Shown here: positions 48,416 to 60,139 of the stretch, piece after piece
Position numbering within the stretch: position 1 is the first letter of the stretch
Layout: every line of letters begins with the position of its first letter
Source of the DNA: Inia geoffrensis
Lineage: Eukaryota > Chordata > Mammalia > Artiodactyla > Iniidae
Length of the DNA: 64,000 nt
Direction: 5' to 3'
NCBI GenBank assembly: GCA_036417435.1
Contig: CM070902.1
Span: 178,612,445-178,676,444 of the forward strand
Notes under the pieces: generated by a model
The model's database searches: none
Seen by the model: the letters and a program-made list of their open reading frames with translations, nothing else
Told to the model about the DNA's origin: nothing
Made by a program: the position numbers and the translations under genes

Positions 48416-50049
48416 ATGTCTTTTCCAGTCTTAAGTGATGTCTCCTGCATTCACTGCTCCAGATGCTGTAAGCCCTCACCTTCTTCCGTTTCTCTGTCTG
48501 TTAGCCTCAAGTGAGCTAATTTTCAGTGAGAGAAATGTCAGTGGCTCTAGACGGTGTGCGTGTGTGGGTACTTATGTCCGTGAAGAGCTTGCAAAAAGCC
48601 CACAGCCTTCTGGCGGTTGTTATGTATTTTGTACTCATAACCAACCTTTCTACCCCCATCCCACGTAGATACTTTTGGTTTCTCTGAGTCTCCTGTCTTA
48701 TGTAAAATTTTATATAAACACTTCAAAAAGCCAATGTGTACATCATCGACCATTTCAGAGTACATAGTTTTCAAGTGAAGGAGTATGGGCCTTACCCTTA
48801 TTTTGTACATTACTCTTTAGCGGAATCAGAAAAACGTCTTTTCTGGACTGCTGTTTAAGATCCCTGCATTTTTCTGTCTGCACTCTGTGTTGGGCTAGAG
48901 GGAAGACCTCACATCTGACCAACTTCATCCAGCTTGGCTAGCACAGGAAATCAGTGCTCTCAGGTGGCAGTAGTGCACTCAGTAAAACCCAAGTATTTCC
49001 AAAGTTCTCTAAGAAACTGCTTTACTCCGTGGAAAGAGGATTATGCCATGCTCTGAATATCAAAGAAAGAGGTTAGCCCAGCATCAGCAAATACATAACT
49101 CTATACTTTCAACCCCAGAACAAAACTAACCACTTCCTAGACTGTGAGTCGCAGTAGCAAAGCTGAAATGACAGCTGATCAGAGCATCTAAACCACAGTT
49201 TTGCTGGGACCACTATATACTTATTTCCATATATTCTGCATAGAATCATCAGACGCAGGAAAGTATTTCCACGTCAGTGACTAGGAAAGACATTTAGAAA
49301 GATACATCGTTTGAAAGTAACCGTTTGTGAAACACAGGAAGAAAAACAAAGTGGCGTCGTGTTCACTGCATGAATATTCATGTGACCAGACTTCCGTGAA
49401 AGCCTTCAAAGCTGCTCTACCTCAAATTATACTGCTTATGTGCCAGGTTTCAAGTTCGCCATGAAGTTAATACTTCTAACCAGATACCCTTCTTTGAAGT
49501 GAATTGGTTAGGAAATGATTAAAAGTATAAATTGAATTTCAGCATTTGGTCACATTGATTAAGTGGTAACGTTGAATTCAGTGATGACTAAATTATCCAG
49601 ATGCTCAATTCAGTGAAGGAGTCTGGGCCTGGCCGAGTTTCTGATGCTGAAATGAACGTTTTCATAAAAGCTTCTTGTATCAGTTTGTCATTAAAAATCT
49701 CTAAAAGAGATAAGCTTCGACTCTTGTTGAATCTTAGTCAAGTTCTTAAAGGGCCGCAGCGACAGCATTCGGAAGTTCAGGGCACCTGGGAGGGTGCAGT
49801 GATCCTGGACCCGCGACCTTCTTCCCTGAGTTAACCGTTTCTTTGTGTCCTCTCTGCTCAGCGTTCGCTCCGGGCTGGTCTCCACCCATATCAGCCCAGT
49901 GTGTGCCTACTTTTGACCCCTTACTGGTGACTTCTGGCAAATGCACCTGACATCAGAAAGCTCTGGAAACACCCAAACACAAGATCATGCCCCACACCCT
50001 TCATGGAGTCCAGGAAGGAAACCCTGTTGTCACTCGGACTGATGGTGCT
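48416..50049. other. Unique intronic sequence
   Basis: No transposable element recognised. ORFs under 90 codons only, on both strands. Confidence 0.4.
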
Positions 50050-50470
50050 TTGATTTTATTTTATTTTAATACTCTATTGAAGTATAGTTGATTTACAGCG
50101 TTGTGCTAATTTCTGCTGTGCAGCAAAGTGATTCAGTTACACATATCTATTCTTTTTTGTATTCTTTTCCATGACGGTTTGTCACCGAACACTGAATATA
50201 GTTCCCTGTGCTCTCCACTAGGACCTTGTTGCTTATCCATCCTATACACGCTAGTTTGCGCCTGCGAATCCCGAACTCCCAATCCTTCCCTCCCCCCACC
50301 CTCCTCCCCCTCGGCAACCACAAGTCTGTTCTCTGTGTCCGTGAGTCTGTTTCTGTTTGGCAGATAAGTTCGTTTGTGTCGTGTTTTAGGTTCCACATGT
50401 GAGTGATGTCATGCGGTATTTGTCTTTCTCCTTCTGAGTGACTTCGCTCAGTACGATCATCTGTGCGTTT
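50050..50470 (-). mobile_element. L1 3' end, 5'-truncated
   Basis: About 420 bases antisense: 'gttgatttacagcgttgtgc', 'tagttccctgtgctctccac', 'ccttgttgcttatccatcct' and 'gtgatgtcatgcggtatttg'. No ORF2 sequence is reached. Confidence 0.92.
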
Positions 50471-50806
50471 AGGTTAGATTCACACATCCTCTTGCGTTGC
50501 TGGGCATCCTACACCTCCTCTGTCCGCCCTCCAGCCCGCTCTCCACGACTCTACGGGACAGTATCTTCTTTTGAAACCTTGAGCATCTTCTCCTCTTCCC
50601 TCGCTCTCGGAAGATGCTTTTACCTCCTGTTCCACAAGGAGAGCACCAGCGACCACGAGCTCTCGGCCCGCTCGCTACCCACCTGGCCCTCCTTCCTGCA
50701 GCCCTGGGGGAACCTTGGGGAGCCTGTGCCTGCCTGACCCCTCCCTCTTATCTGCGTCTACTCGGGGGGCTCCAGCAGCCCCCTCTCTCTCTTGCACCAT
50801 CTTAAT

Positions 50807-51013
50807 TTTTTTTTTTTCTTTTGCGGCACGCGGGCCTCTCGCTGTCGTGGCCTCTCCCGTTGCGGAGCACAGGCTCCGGACGCGCAGGCTCAGCGGCCGT
50901 GGCTCACGGGCCTAGCCGCTCCGCGGCATGTGGGATCTTCCCGGACCGGGGCACGAACCCGCGTCCCCTGCATCGGCAGGCGGACTCTCAACCACTGCGC
51001 CACTAGGGAAGCC
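50807..51013 (-). mobile_element. CHR-type SINE with 10-base target-site duplication
   Basis: 'tttgcggcacgcgggcctct' to 'ccactagggaagcc', flanked by ccatcttaat at 50797-50806 and 51014-51023. Very close to the other common-form copies in the window. Confidence 0.95.
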
Positions 51014-51023
51014 CCATCTTAAT

Positions 51024-51480
51024 GTTTTTGACCTTTTATTGGCCCACGTCCCTCAGCATACGAGTAGGCTGTTATTTCTCCTATATTAAGAAAAAGTCCT
51101 CCGGATCCCATGTACCCCATCCCACTACCAATCCTGTCGTCTGCTCTGCGCTCAGCGGCGCCTCTCAACCGTCCTTTGTGTTTGCTGTCTCTGTTTTTAT
51201 TCTCTCCTCAACACACCCTCCTCAAGCTTTTCACCGCCCCCCCCCCACCAAAATCACACCTGAAACGTCTCCAAAGAGTGCACGCAGTCGTCCCTCAGGG
51301 TCCAGGGTGATTTCTTCCAGGACCCCCCGGAGACCAAAATCTGAGGATGCTGGAGTGCCCCCTGTACAGTGCTGTCGTACAGGCACTGCTCAGTCGAGTG
51401 TCCGATTCCCTGATCAGACCTGTCATCAGTGTTGGACGCAGCTGATCCTTTATCTTTTCCCGCTGAACACTATCTCTCCT
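51024..51480. other. Pyrimidine-rich intronic sequence, origin unclear
   Basis: It holds a C run at 51236-51247. The 155-codon ORF at 51022-51489 is Ser/Pro/Thr-rich with no domain. The DNA may be diverged L2, because recognisable L2 wording follows at once. Confidence 0.4.
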
Positions 51481-51484
51481 GCTT

Positions 51485-51930
51485 TCTAGATCATTACAGC
51501 CGTCCCAGTTTCCTCCTAACTCAGTTCCCTGTACTGCTTCCCCCTTCCTCCTTGGACATGGAATTATGGGAGTATCCCTAGGGTCATGGCCCTTTTTAAA
51601 TCAGGACCTGTCTAGCCAGGCTTGGAAGCCACGATACTTACCTCTTCCTCACCAAAACGCACTCATTCGGCAAGCTCAGCCCATCGTATGGCTTTTCATA
51701 CAATCCACAAGCCATTGGCTCCGAAATTTATACATCCAGCCCCTGTGTCTCAGCTAAAACCCTGTTTTGAACATCCACATGCCTCCTCAATGTTTCCATT
51801 TGGATTCTACTGGCATTACCTGCTAAGTGCCTTCCTGAAGTCTGCTTTCAGCAAAGCAGTGGGTATGACCCTTTTCAAATATAGTCAAATAATAACACGC
51901 CTTTGCTTGAAACTCTCCAATTAGGGCTGC
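51485..51930 (+). mobile_element. L2-type LINE, ORF2-region fragment(s)
   Basis: The order 'aaatttatacatccagcccc', 'cctcctcaatgtttccattt', 'tatgacccttttcaaatata' and 'gcttgaaactctccaattag' matches successive L2 blocks. A separate 'tcattacagccgtcccagtt' block at about 51491 suggests a second, overlapping fragment. Confidence 0.7.
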
Positions 51931-52495
51931 CCAAATTAGCGGATAAAAATAATTGAATGAGTGTATGTATTATCCTAATTGCATAATTAAGATGCTGTTA
52001 ATTGTGGTTGTATCTACCTTTTATAGAGTAAAAGTGTTAGCTTTTACTAACACTTCTACATGTTTTAGTCCCTCAGTCCTCTCTCTGAAATCAGCTGAAA
52101 CAATGAGGATTTTTAGGGAGCAGGGTAGGGGTGAGGAGTGTAAAGAAGGTTCCAGAGCACAGGATGCTTAGGGCAAAGGTCGGCAGAGCAGAGTTGCAGG
52201 GTAAGGACAAGACAAAGAAAAAAATGTGGGAGGATATTTATACATTTACCTTGAACTTAATAAACTCAACTGTGACTTAGCCTCTCCTGAGTAGTCTAGA
52301 AATTCTAGTGCAGAAATCTGCTGGTTGTTTTAGTAACCCCGTTAGTTGACTCCGGTTGGAAGAGTTTTACCTTCTGTATACCTGTGACTGTTGCACTCTT
52401 TAGAATCACACTGTCAACCCCTGTCACTTACAGACAAAACTGTCCAGTAACCCCCTTCCTTCATTGCTCCTGCTTCCGTTCAGGAAGATACACGC
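51931..52495. other. Unique intronic sequence
   Basis: No repeat or exon recognised. Confidence 0.4.
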
Positions 52496-52539
52496 ATCCA
52501 GGAGGTGCCCTGCTTATATCCAGGAGGTGCCCTGCTTAT
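52496..52539 (+). repeat. Perfect 22-base tandem duplication
   Basis: The unit beginning atccaggagg and ending ctgcttat occurs twice without a mismatch (52496-52517 and 52518-52539). Confidence 0.97.
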
Positions 52540-52567
52540 CAGGGTGATGACCGGGGAGTCTGCTTTT

Positions 52568-52826
52568 TTTTTTAAGGATTCTTTTTATTTCTTTATTTAT
52601 TTGGCTGCGTCGGATCTTAGTTGCGGCCTGGGGGATCTTTCACTGCAGCGCGGGCTCTTCATTGCGGCGTGCGGGCTCCAGAATGTGCAAGCTCAGTAGT
52701 TGCAGCGCACGGACTTCGTTGCCCCGCGGCATGTGGCATCTTAGTTCCCTGATCAGGGATCGAACCCGCGCCCCCTGCATTGGAAGGCAGATTCCTAACC
52801 ACTGGATCACCAGGGAAGTCCCCAGA
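52568..52826 (-). mobile_element. CHR-type SINE with 12-base target-site duplication
   Basis: An A/T tail at the left and the head 'atcaccagggaagtcccc' at the right. Flanks are gagtctgctttt (52556-52567) and gagtctactttt (52827-52838). Confidence 0.93.
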
Positions 52827-53044
52827 GAGTCTACTTTTAGATGTTTGTTAATCTTAAATTAGGGAACAACGAAGGAGATCTCAGGCTGCCTGTTCTCTCT
52901 CAGCCTATGTGTGATGTCAATTGTTGTTTGCTTTATAGTTTAGCTCACAGGGGCAATCTTATCCCTACGCTGTCAGAGCTTATTTCTACACTGTTCTATG
53001 TACACCGAAAAGTATTGGCAGTATGGCGGACCGTTGTTCATACA

Positions 53045-53330
53045 TACGGTATAATCCCATTTTTAACAATCTTCCTTTGGTGAACGTTTAAGTTTTTTAT
53101 TTCATTTTAATTTTACTCTTCCCTCATCATATTGCTACAAAAAATGTCCTTGGACTATACCTCTGATTATTTCCTTAGGATAAATTTCTGGATATAAACT
53201 TATAAGATCTTAGAAAATACCATTAAATTGTCCTTCAGAGATGCTGTGACATTTTACTCTGTTTCCCTGTGGTTTATGGGAAGGATATTCTTGCCCGCCC
53301 TCTACCTGCAGTGGATATGAATTCTTCTGT
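53045..53330 (-). mobile_element. Older L1 fragment
   Basis: 'catattgctacaaaaaatgt', 'tccttaggataaatttctgg' and 'accattaaattgtccttcag' correspond to the antisense of an older mammalian L1. It is more diverged than the young L1 tails. Confidence 0.65.
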
Positions 53331-53399
53331 CTTCAAGTTGCCCTTCGTCATTAGGCCTCTTGTATTCTGATTGGAAATACACACAGATTTCTCCCCTTA

Positions 53400-54225
53400 T
53401 TCTATGAAGCCTTCTTCTAATCAACCTGCCCATAAATCCACTGCTCTTTCTTCTCCTTCATTCTCACTGTCCAGCTGAACCCAGTTCTCACTCCTGCACT
53501 GATGCTCCTTTCCCGGGAAGGCCCTCTTTCTCCCTCACCTCCTTCAGTGAAAGGTCAGTAAGTCCAAGGACACAGAAGGCCACCTATTTAGTGACTACAG
53601 TGGCCTGTTAGCATCCCTCTCCTTGGCCTTCCATCACCTTAATGTTGCCCATCTCACTTGTCAAATCTCCCTTCTCTTACTGCAGGACCACTGGTGCCTC
53701 AGGCGCCCTTCAGCCCCTTTGACTCCTGTGTTCTGGGAACCAGTGCCAGCCCCCCTGCCTCAGCATCACAGCTACGTGCTGGGAAATCCCGATTTCCTCC
53801 CCTTGATAGTCTCATTTTTCTTGCACTCTTACTCCATGGCTGTAACCAACATATACCTGTGAATGACTTGTCAGTTTCCATCGATGGCCAGTCCTGCATA
53901 TGTGATGTCAGGGAGGGGTGGCCACCACTCCTCTCCGTCAAATGCCCCAAGCTGTACGTTTTCTTTCTTCCATCCTTACCTGTTTTGTGTACCTTGGATA
54001 GGTATGTCATGGGGAGCCCACTCTCTGAAGCTGGAAGCACTTGAGGTCATGCAGGACCCTTTCCCCCCTTTCCCTCTACTCCATCAGCTACCAGATCCCG
54101 TTGATGCAACCACAGTCAAGTGCTTTGACACCCTTCTTTCCCTTCCTCACGGTGGGTATCAGTTCATAGCATATACTCTTTCTTCAGCATTCCGTTGATG
54201 TATTTCTGCCAGACCCTAAAAGCCA
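53400..54225 (+). mobile_element. L2-type LINE, highly degraded
   Basis: Pyrimidine-rich wording in L2-like order, such as 'actgctctttcttctccttc', 'ttactccatggctgtaacca' and 'cagtttccatcgatggccag'. ORFs of up to 128 codons (53623-54198) overlap in several frames and have no intact domain. Confidence 0.45.
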
Positions 54226-54250
54226 CTAAGGATCAACATTATCCAGGAGA

Positions 54251-54722
54251 GGGACTCCCCTGGTGGCTCAGTGGTTAAGAATCTGCCTGCCAATGCAGGG
54301 GACGTGGGTTCGAGCCCTGGTCTAGGAAGATCCCACATGCCGCGGAGCAACTAAGCCCGTTTACCACAACTACTGAGCCTGCTCTCTAGAGCCCGCGAGC
54401 CACAACTACTGAAGCTGTGAGCCACAACTACTGAGCCCGTGCACCACAACTACTCAGTCAACGAGCCACAACTACTGAGCCTGCACTCTAGAGCCCGCGA
54501 GCCACAGCTACTGAGCCTGCATGCCAGAACTACTGAAGCCCGCATGCCTACAGCCTCTGCTCCACAATAAGAGAAGCCACCGCAATGATAAGCCAGCACA
54601 CCTCAACGAAGAGTAGCCCCCGCTCACCGCAACAAGAGAAAGCCCGCATACAGCAACAAAGACCCAATGCAGCCAAAAATAAATAAATAAATGAATTAAT
54701 TAATGAAAATAAAACCAAAACC
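54251..54722 (+). mobile_element. CHR-type SINE enlarged by internal tandem repeats
   Basis: The element is 472 bases, against about 220-340 for the other full copies. Between the head and the usual 3' body there are about seven copies of a module around 'ccacaactactga' (near 54362, 54400, 54421, 54442, 54465, 54501, 54524). Pol III box-like words remain (A box around 'ggctcagtggttaag', B box 'gggttcgagccctgg'). Target-site duplications ttatccaggaga lie at 54239-54250 and 54723-54734. Confidence 0.94.
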
Positions 54723-54734
54723 TTATCCAGGAGA

Positions 54735-56194
54735 CATGAGGCTTGTCCTCTGCCCTGAAGGAGATGGGCAATAGTTTCAAGTCAGTGTGGTGCTAGAGAC
54801 ATAGGATCAGAGAAGGGCAGGTAGCCCAGCGATAGTGGATGGAGAGAGAAGTCTGGCTGGTGACAGCCTCCTTGATGAGCTGAGTCTTCATGGATGAGCG
54901 GTGGGGAGCCAGGTGCAGAAGGGAACGAGGCAATTCCCATCGCGGGGAAACAGCATTGGCAGGGCTTCAAGCCCGAAGCCTTGTTTATGGCTCCGCCAGA
55001 GCCTACACGCCCTTTCCCCCAATCTAGGACACCTCCTCGCGTAGAAAGACCAAGGAGAAAAACGTGATCGTACCCCACCTTTCTTACAATCTCTCTCACT
55101 CTCCTGCTGCTTGTGGAGCTTGGCACACACAGGCGTCCTGATCAGACCTCAGTCTGTCTCTCCACCCACCACCACCTGCTCTCCCACCCGATGGCAGTGC
55201 CTCTGCTGCCCTTCCTCTTCCTTTTAACCCATCACTTTTCTGTTTCCCAGTTCAGGCTCTTTGTAAATATCCAAAGTGTTCTCCTTCTCGTCTAAGTGCT
55301 TTCTTGTTCTCTGAGCTCTAGGTTAACTTTCATCTCTTCTATGTAGTCTCCCCTGATTTTTTCGGGCAGAGTCAATTGCTCTCCTGGCACTTAGTTTTTA
55401 AACGCTGTTGCAGTCCTTACACACGGACGTAGGTTTGCCCATCAGAAGTTCATTGGCTGTTCGTCTTCATCACTTCCTGCAAGCACCTGAGTTGTACAGT
55501 CCAGTTTGCAGAATGATGTTACTTTCACGTGTCCCGATTTTCAAAGCCATGTCTTGCTTCTATCAAAAGAAGGAAAAGACATCTCAGGTGTATTTGGGGA
55601 TGATGGTAGCAACTTTTCACAAAAAATTTTTTTTCCGCCTTGTGTGATTTTTTTTTTTGACCTGCCCAGAATGCTGACCACGTGACACAATTTCATTTTA
55701 GTGCGGTGGCCAGCGCTAAAGAACATGATGAAAGAACATATAACTGCTTATACTTTTATTTTTTGGAGATGTTGGGATGTGTGGACAGTAACTGAAGACT
55801 TCGTAGCGTAATAGGAATGCCACGGAGCAATTGCAATTGCGAAAGACAGTGACTTCACACTCGATAAAATAATTGCTCTTCGTGTTTCTCCATGGCTGAC
55901 ATGAACACTGCATGCTGACTAGTTAACTTTATAGAAGTTTGTGTTAATACAACGCCACACACTGTAGTTAAGATACAGTTACACAGTGCGCCTGACTAGT
56001 GAAATCCTGTGCTTTTGGTGGGGTTTCTATTTGTCTCATTTCATATGAAGACTTTTTAGGCAAGAAATACGAATTCAGAAAACTGAAAACTAGAGATGTT
56101 AGTTACGAACGTTATTATGCGTTTTTTTTTTTTTTTTAAGTTTCTCAGCGTAGAGTTTTTCATGGCTGTGAACATACCTAGACGTGCCTTTACT
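54735..56194. other. Mostly unique intronic sequence
   Basis: Faint ancient-repeat wording at 54740-54930 and L2-like pyrimidine-rich sequence at 55140-55420. Neither is firm. The 114-codon minus ORF at 54782-55126 has no domain. Confidence 0.4.
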
Positions 56195-56208
56195 GACCTT
56201 GTTGTTCT

Positions 56209-56422
56209 TATTTTTATTTTTATTTTTTTGTGGTACGTGGGCCTCTCACTGTTGTGGCCTCTCCCTTTTGCGGAGCACAGGCTCCGGACGCGCAGGCTCA
56301 GCGGCCATGGCTCACGGGCCCAGCCACTCTACGGCATGTGGGATCTTCCCGGACCGGGGCACGAACCCGTGTCCCCTGCATCGGCAGGCGGACTCTCAAC
56401 CACCGCGCCACCAGGGAAGCCC
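56209..56422 (-). mobile_element. CHR-type SINE with perfect 14-base target-site duplication
   Basis: 'gtggtacgtgggcctctcac' to 'ccaccagggaagcc', flanked by identical gaccttgttgttct at 56195-56208 and 56423-56436. Confidence 0.96.
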
Positions 56423-56638
56423 GACCTTGTTGTTCTAAAATGCCCATTTCACTCCCCAGAATAGCTACTGAATGTAAATCTGTTTTAGGAGAGAAAGAAG
56501 TTTGAACAAGGGTTTTTCCTGTGCTGCAGGGCAAGCCGTGTCAGTGTTATAAGAATGTTGGGCGGGGTATCAATGAACATAGACTAAATAGCTAATGTCA
56601 CTCCATACAGCACGAGACAACATAAATCAGGAACTAAA

Positions 56639-56977
56639 TTTTATAATTTACTTATTGATTTATTTATTGATTGACTGATTGGTTGATTTTTGGCTGCATT
56701 GGGTCTTCGTTGCTGCGCGCGGGCTTTCTTTAGTTGCGGTGAGCGGGGGCTGCTCTTCATTGCGGTGCGTGGGCTTCTCACTGCGGTGGCTCCTCTTGTT
56801 GCTGAGCACGGGCTCTAGGCACGCGGGCTTCAGTAGTTGTGGCATGTGGGCTCAGTAGTTGTGGCGCGCGGGCTTCGTTGTTCTACGGCATGTGGGATCT
56901 TCCCAGACCAGAGCTCGAACCCGTGTCTCCTGCATTGGCAGGTGGATTCTTAACCACTGAGCCACCAGGGAAGTCCC
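56639..56977 (-). mobile_element. CHR-type SINE, long form, with target-site duplication
   Basis: A TTGATT-rich tail at 56655-56690, the body with cagtagttgtggc modules and the head 'ccaccagggaagtcccc'. Flanks are caggaactaaa at 56628-56638 and 56978-56988. Confidence 0.95.
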
Positions 56978-56988
56978 CAGGAACTAAA

Positions 56989-57984
56989 CTTTTAAAGATA
57001 ATTGTTTATCTTGAGTAAAACTGACATAGTGGGGATGATGAAATGTACAGTTAAATATGTGTATGATAATTCCTAAGTCTGTACAAGGCTTAACAGTTTA
57101 TTAAAATTTTTAGTAATACTGTTTTACTTAATTCTTAAAAATTTTCTGAGGTAGGTAGTATCACCCCTGCTTGAAACATTGATCCCTAGAGAAACACATA
57201 AATGAAATGTTCATTGTGCAATTTACGCAAATGCTTCATTTTCTTTGGCCGGTGGGTATGGCTCCCCTACTTTGAAGAAGAGACCATCTTTTCCATTATC
57301 TGCTCTCTGCAGGAGGCCTGGGGAGTGCCTTCCACCCGATGGAAGGAAGGATGCCAGGGGAGGGGAGGGGAGGGACAGATTTCAGGGGGCGTAAGTAGTG
57401 TACAGAGGTTTATGGAATCTGTACAAACCTCTCCCGTTGGGCTCCACTGTGAGTAATCTATAGCATCTTTCAAACAAGACTGTTTTGTAAAAGTATAATG
57501 TTTAAAAGCAGATATATATTTCTGGCAAAGTAAAACTTAAAAATTAGTAATTTTACTGTACCCTACAGACCATCTGGCGTAGAATTGTGTAAATTCAGTC
57601 GACAAAGGGAAAGGCAAAAGAAAACAGGGAGGCCAGCTAGAAGGCTGTTGCAGGTGGTGGCTTGGATGATAGGATGGTAGCAGTGGAAGTGGTGAAAAGC
57701 GCTCAGATCCTCTTCGGGGTGTCCCGAGACCAAGTTCAGTGTTGGCAGCAATGTCCCAGCACCAGCTGGGGGAACCACCTTCCACTCAACTCAGAGCCCT
57801 CAGGTTAAGAGCTCAGTCCTACGAGACTGCTTCCCTCCCGGCCTCAGAGACCAGGCACAAGCCCCGGCTGTTACCTGCACTTCCGACCCACCAGGTACGC
57901 GTGGGAGGCTCCAACAGTCCCCTCCGATTCTGGCTGGCAGTCATGAATAAAGGTTGCTACCTGTGCTCTGACCCACGGCCACCT
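56989..57984. other. Unique intronic sequence
   Basis: A (GGGGA)n tract lies at 57355-57376. The ORFs here (71-98 codons, both strands) have no domain. Confidence 0.4.
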
Positions 57985-58545
57985 CCTCAGATTCCATTAC
58001 TTTGCTGGAATGGCTCAGAGAACTCAGAGACGTAGTTTACTTACTAGATGATCAGTTTATTACAAAAGGATATCACTCAGATGGATGCACAGGGTGGGAT
58101 ATGGGGAGAGGGCTCCAGGCTTCTGTGGCCCATCCAGGCTCAGCTTTCCCCAAATCTCCACGTGTTCACCAGCCCAGAAGCTCTCGGAACCCCATCCTTT
58201 GGGTTTTCATGGAGGCTTCATTTCATAGACTTTATTGGTCAAGTCATTGGCCGTTGGCATTAGATTCACCCACCTGGTCCTCTTGCCTCCTTGACGGGAC
58301 ATGGGTGGGGAGGAATACGGGGGCAGGAGGGGTGACCAGAGACTGGAAAGTTCAAACCCCTCTCACCTGGTTGGTTCTCCTGGCAACCAGCCCCCATCCT
58401 TAGGTGCGGCCAAGAGTCATCTCCTTAACACCACCAAAGACACCCTTATTGCTCTCATCACTTCGGCAATTCCAAGGGTTTTAGGAACTCTGAAGAAACA
58501 GGATGAAGACCAAATCCATATTTCTTACCATAAATCAGGTGATCA
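57985..58545 (-). mobile_element. Probable solo LTR of an endogenous retrovirus
   Basis: On the minus strand the block starts TGATTTATGGTAAGAAATA at its right end and reaches an AATAAA signal near 58048-58053. The wording 'ccagaagctctcggaacccc', 'atggaggcttcatttcatag' and 'aattccaagggttttaggaa' is that of a mammalian LTR I recognise but cannot name safely. No internal retroviral genes adjoin it. ORFs of up to 133 codons in it are not meaningful. Confidence 0.65.
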
Positions 58546-60139
58546 CAGATTCTAACCCTAGTCTGATGGTAGAGCCGAGATAAGGTGGCATGCGGGGTGA
58601 AGACACAGGAGAGAAGCAAAGAACAGCTCTGCACGATGGGGTCCATTTACTGAGGAAGCACAGGGTAAGGTTACAGAGAGGGGGATGGTGGTAGCGTGTA
58701 AGTTGGAGGGAGGTCACTAAAGGAAGGAACGCGGACAGAAGACAGATGAGGTCCAAGCATGGACAGCCGGGAGGTGGGGTGGATCCAGCAAGCACAGCTA
58801 AGGGGAAGCATCTGTCCAAGTGGGAAGCAAGTCTGCAGAGCCTGGTGTCGGCTTGGAGACAGCAAATGGACTGTTAGATTCAGCCTTGAGGGGTGGGGCG
58901 TCAGCGGGGACCTTCATACTTGACGTACACGCTAATTATTTCCATTAGATTATCTCATTGTTTCCGTCAAAGTCACTTTCTGAGGGATTTTTTATTACTA
59001 CTCCCAGTTTCAGCTACTTGGTCACACTCTTTATATTGGCAAGCTATTTTAAAATAAATAACTTATACTATTGTTTCTTGCCCCAAATAAAGTCTTCCAC
59101 CCATATAAAATCTGAATGAGGTTGAGGGTCTTATCTGACTATTAAGCTTACTGAACACAGACTTGAAAATATCAACCAATACAGGCGCCATTTCTCAGCT
59201 AGATCCCCACAAAGCGTTCCGAAAATCTCCCTTAATGGCTGTTAAATGGTGCATCGAATAAATATGGAGCTGCAAGAGAAATCTGTGTAAGAAAGAGCCT
59301 TAAGGATTATGGTTTGAGGTGCACATTAATTCTAGTGTTTCGGGGAAGGCGTGTGTTTCTTCTAACAGTTCTTAGCTCACCTTCTCTTTCCTGTGAAGTG
59401 CCTTCTTGTCGGTCCTTTCTTGAGCACTGAAACAGAGCAAATCCGCAAGCGTTCAATATAACAAGATTAGGGGAAAAGGCGCGTGGTGCTTTGTCGTCAA
59501 AGGCTAATAGCTGTAGATGTTGTCTCAGCCTTTTAGGGCCTGTCACATTTTTTGATTCAGAGGAATCCTTTTAACAGTCTCAGTAGGAAAGAACCCTTCA
59601 TTTTGGCTTCGCCCGCAGATGCCATTGCGGAAAGAGTCCTTGGTGCCGTGTTATTTAGTTGTGTCCCATGGAATCCTAGCTTTCAGTCTGGATTATTATT
59701 GCTAATTCACAGTTTTACCTAGGAAGTGGAAAACTGTGTGTGTGTTGACTCTGATTCACCAGCCCGCAGTCAGCTGTCCCGGGAAAGCGCTGGTTTCCAG
59801 GAGACCTCCCACCCTTTAACTGGGGTGACCTCAGACCAGGAACTTTAGGTGGAGAGGAGTTGGGGTAATGGTGTTGTAATTTGTGAGTCTAGTCAGATGG
59901 CAGCGGTTCTCAAGTTTCGCACTGAAAGGAACACTGGGCTGGTAACAGTCTCATCCACTAATTTGGTAAGAAACTGTGCTTATAGCATAACCATTCTTCT
60001 CTCTTTTTTATTTTTTTTTTTGTTTTTTGGAATTTTTAACAAAGCTAGCCATCTCTTTTCCCGTATTTGGGCCCAGACAGAACATAGCTGCTATTCAGCG
60101 TTTGCCTGAACCCCTGAAACTCCGGGAAGGTCAGCTTCA
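58546..60139. other. Unique intronic sequence
   Basis: No repeat recognised. The ORFs have no domain. Confidence 0.4.

Noticed and set aside
51022..51489. 155-codon ORF rich in Ser, Pro and Thr
   Set aside because: It begins right after a SINE in pyrimidine-rich DNA, has no domain, and leads into L2 wording. No splice or start context supports it.
54251..54330. tRNA-like A and B boxes, possible tRNA gene
   Set aside because: They belong to a tRNA-derived SINE. No cloverleaf with a proper anticodon arm and no tRNA 3' end is present.
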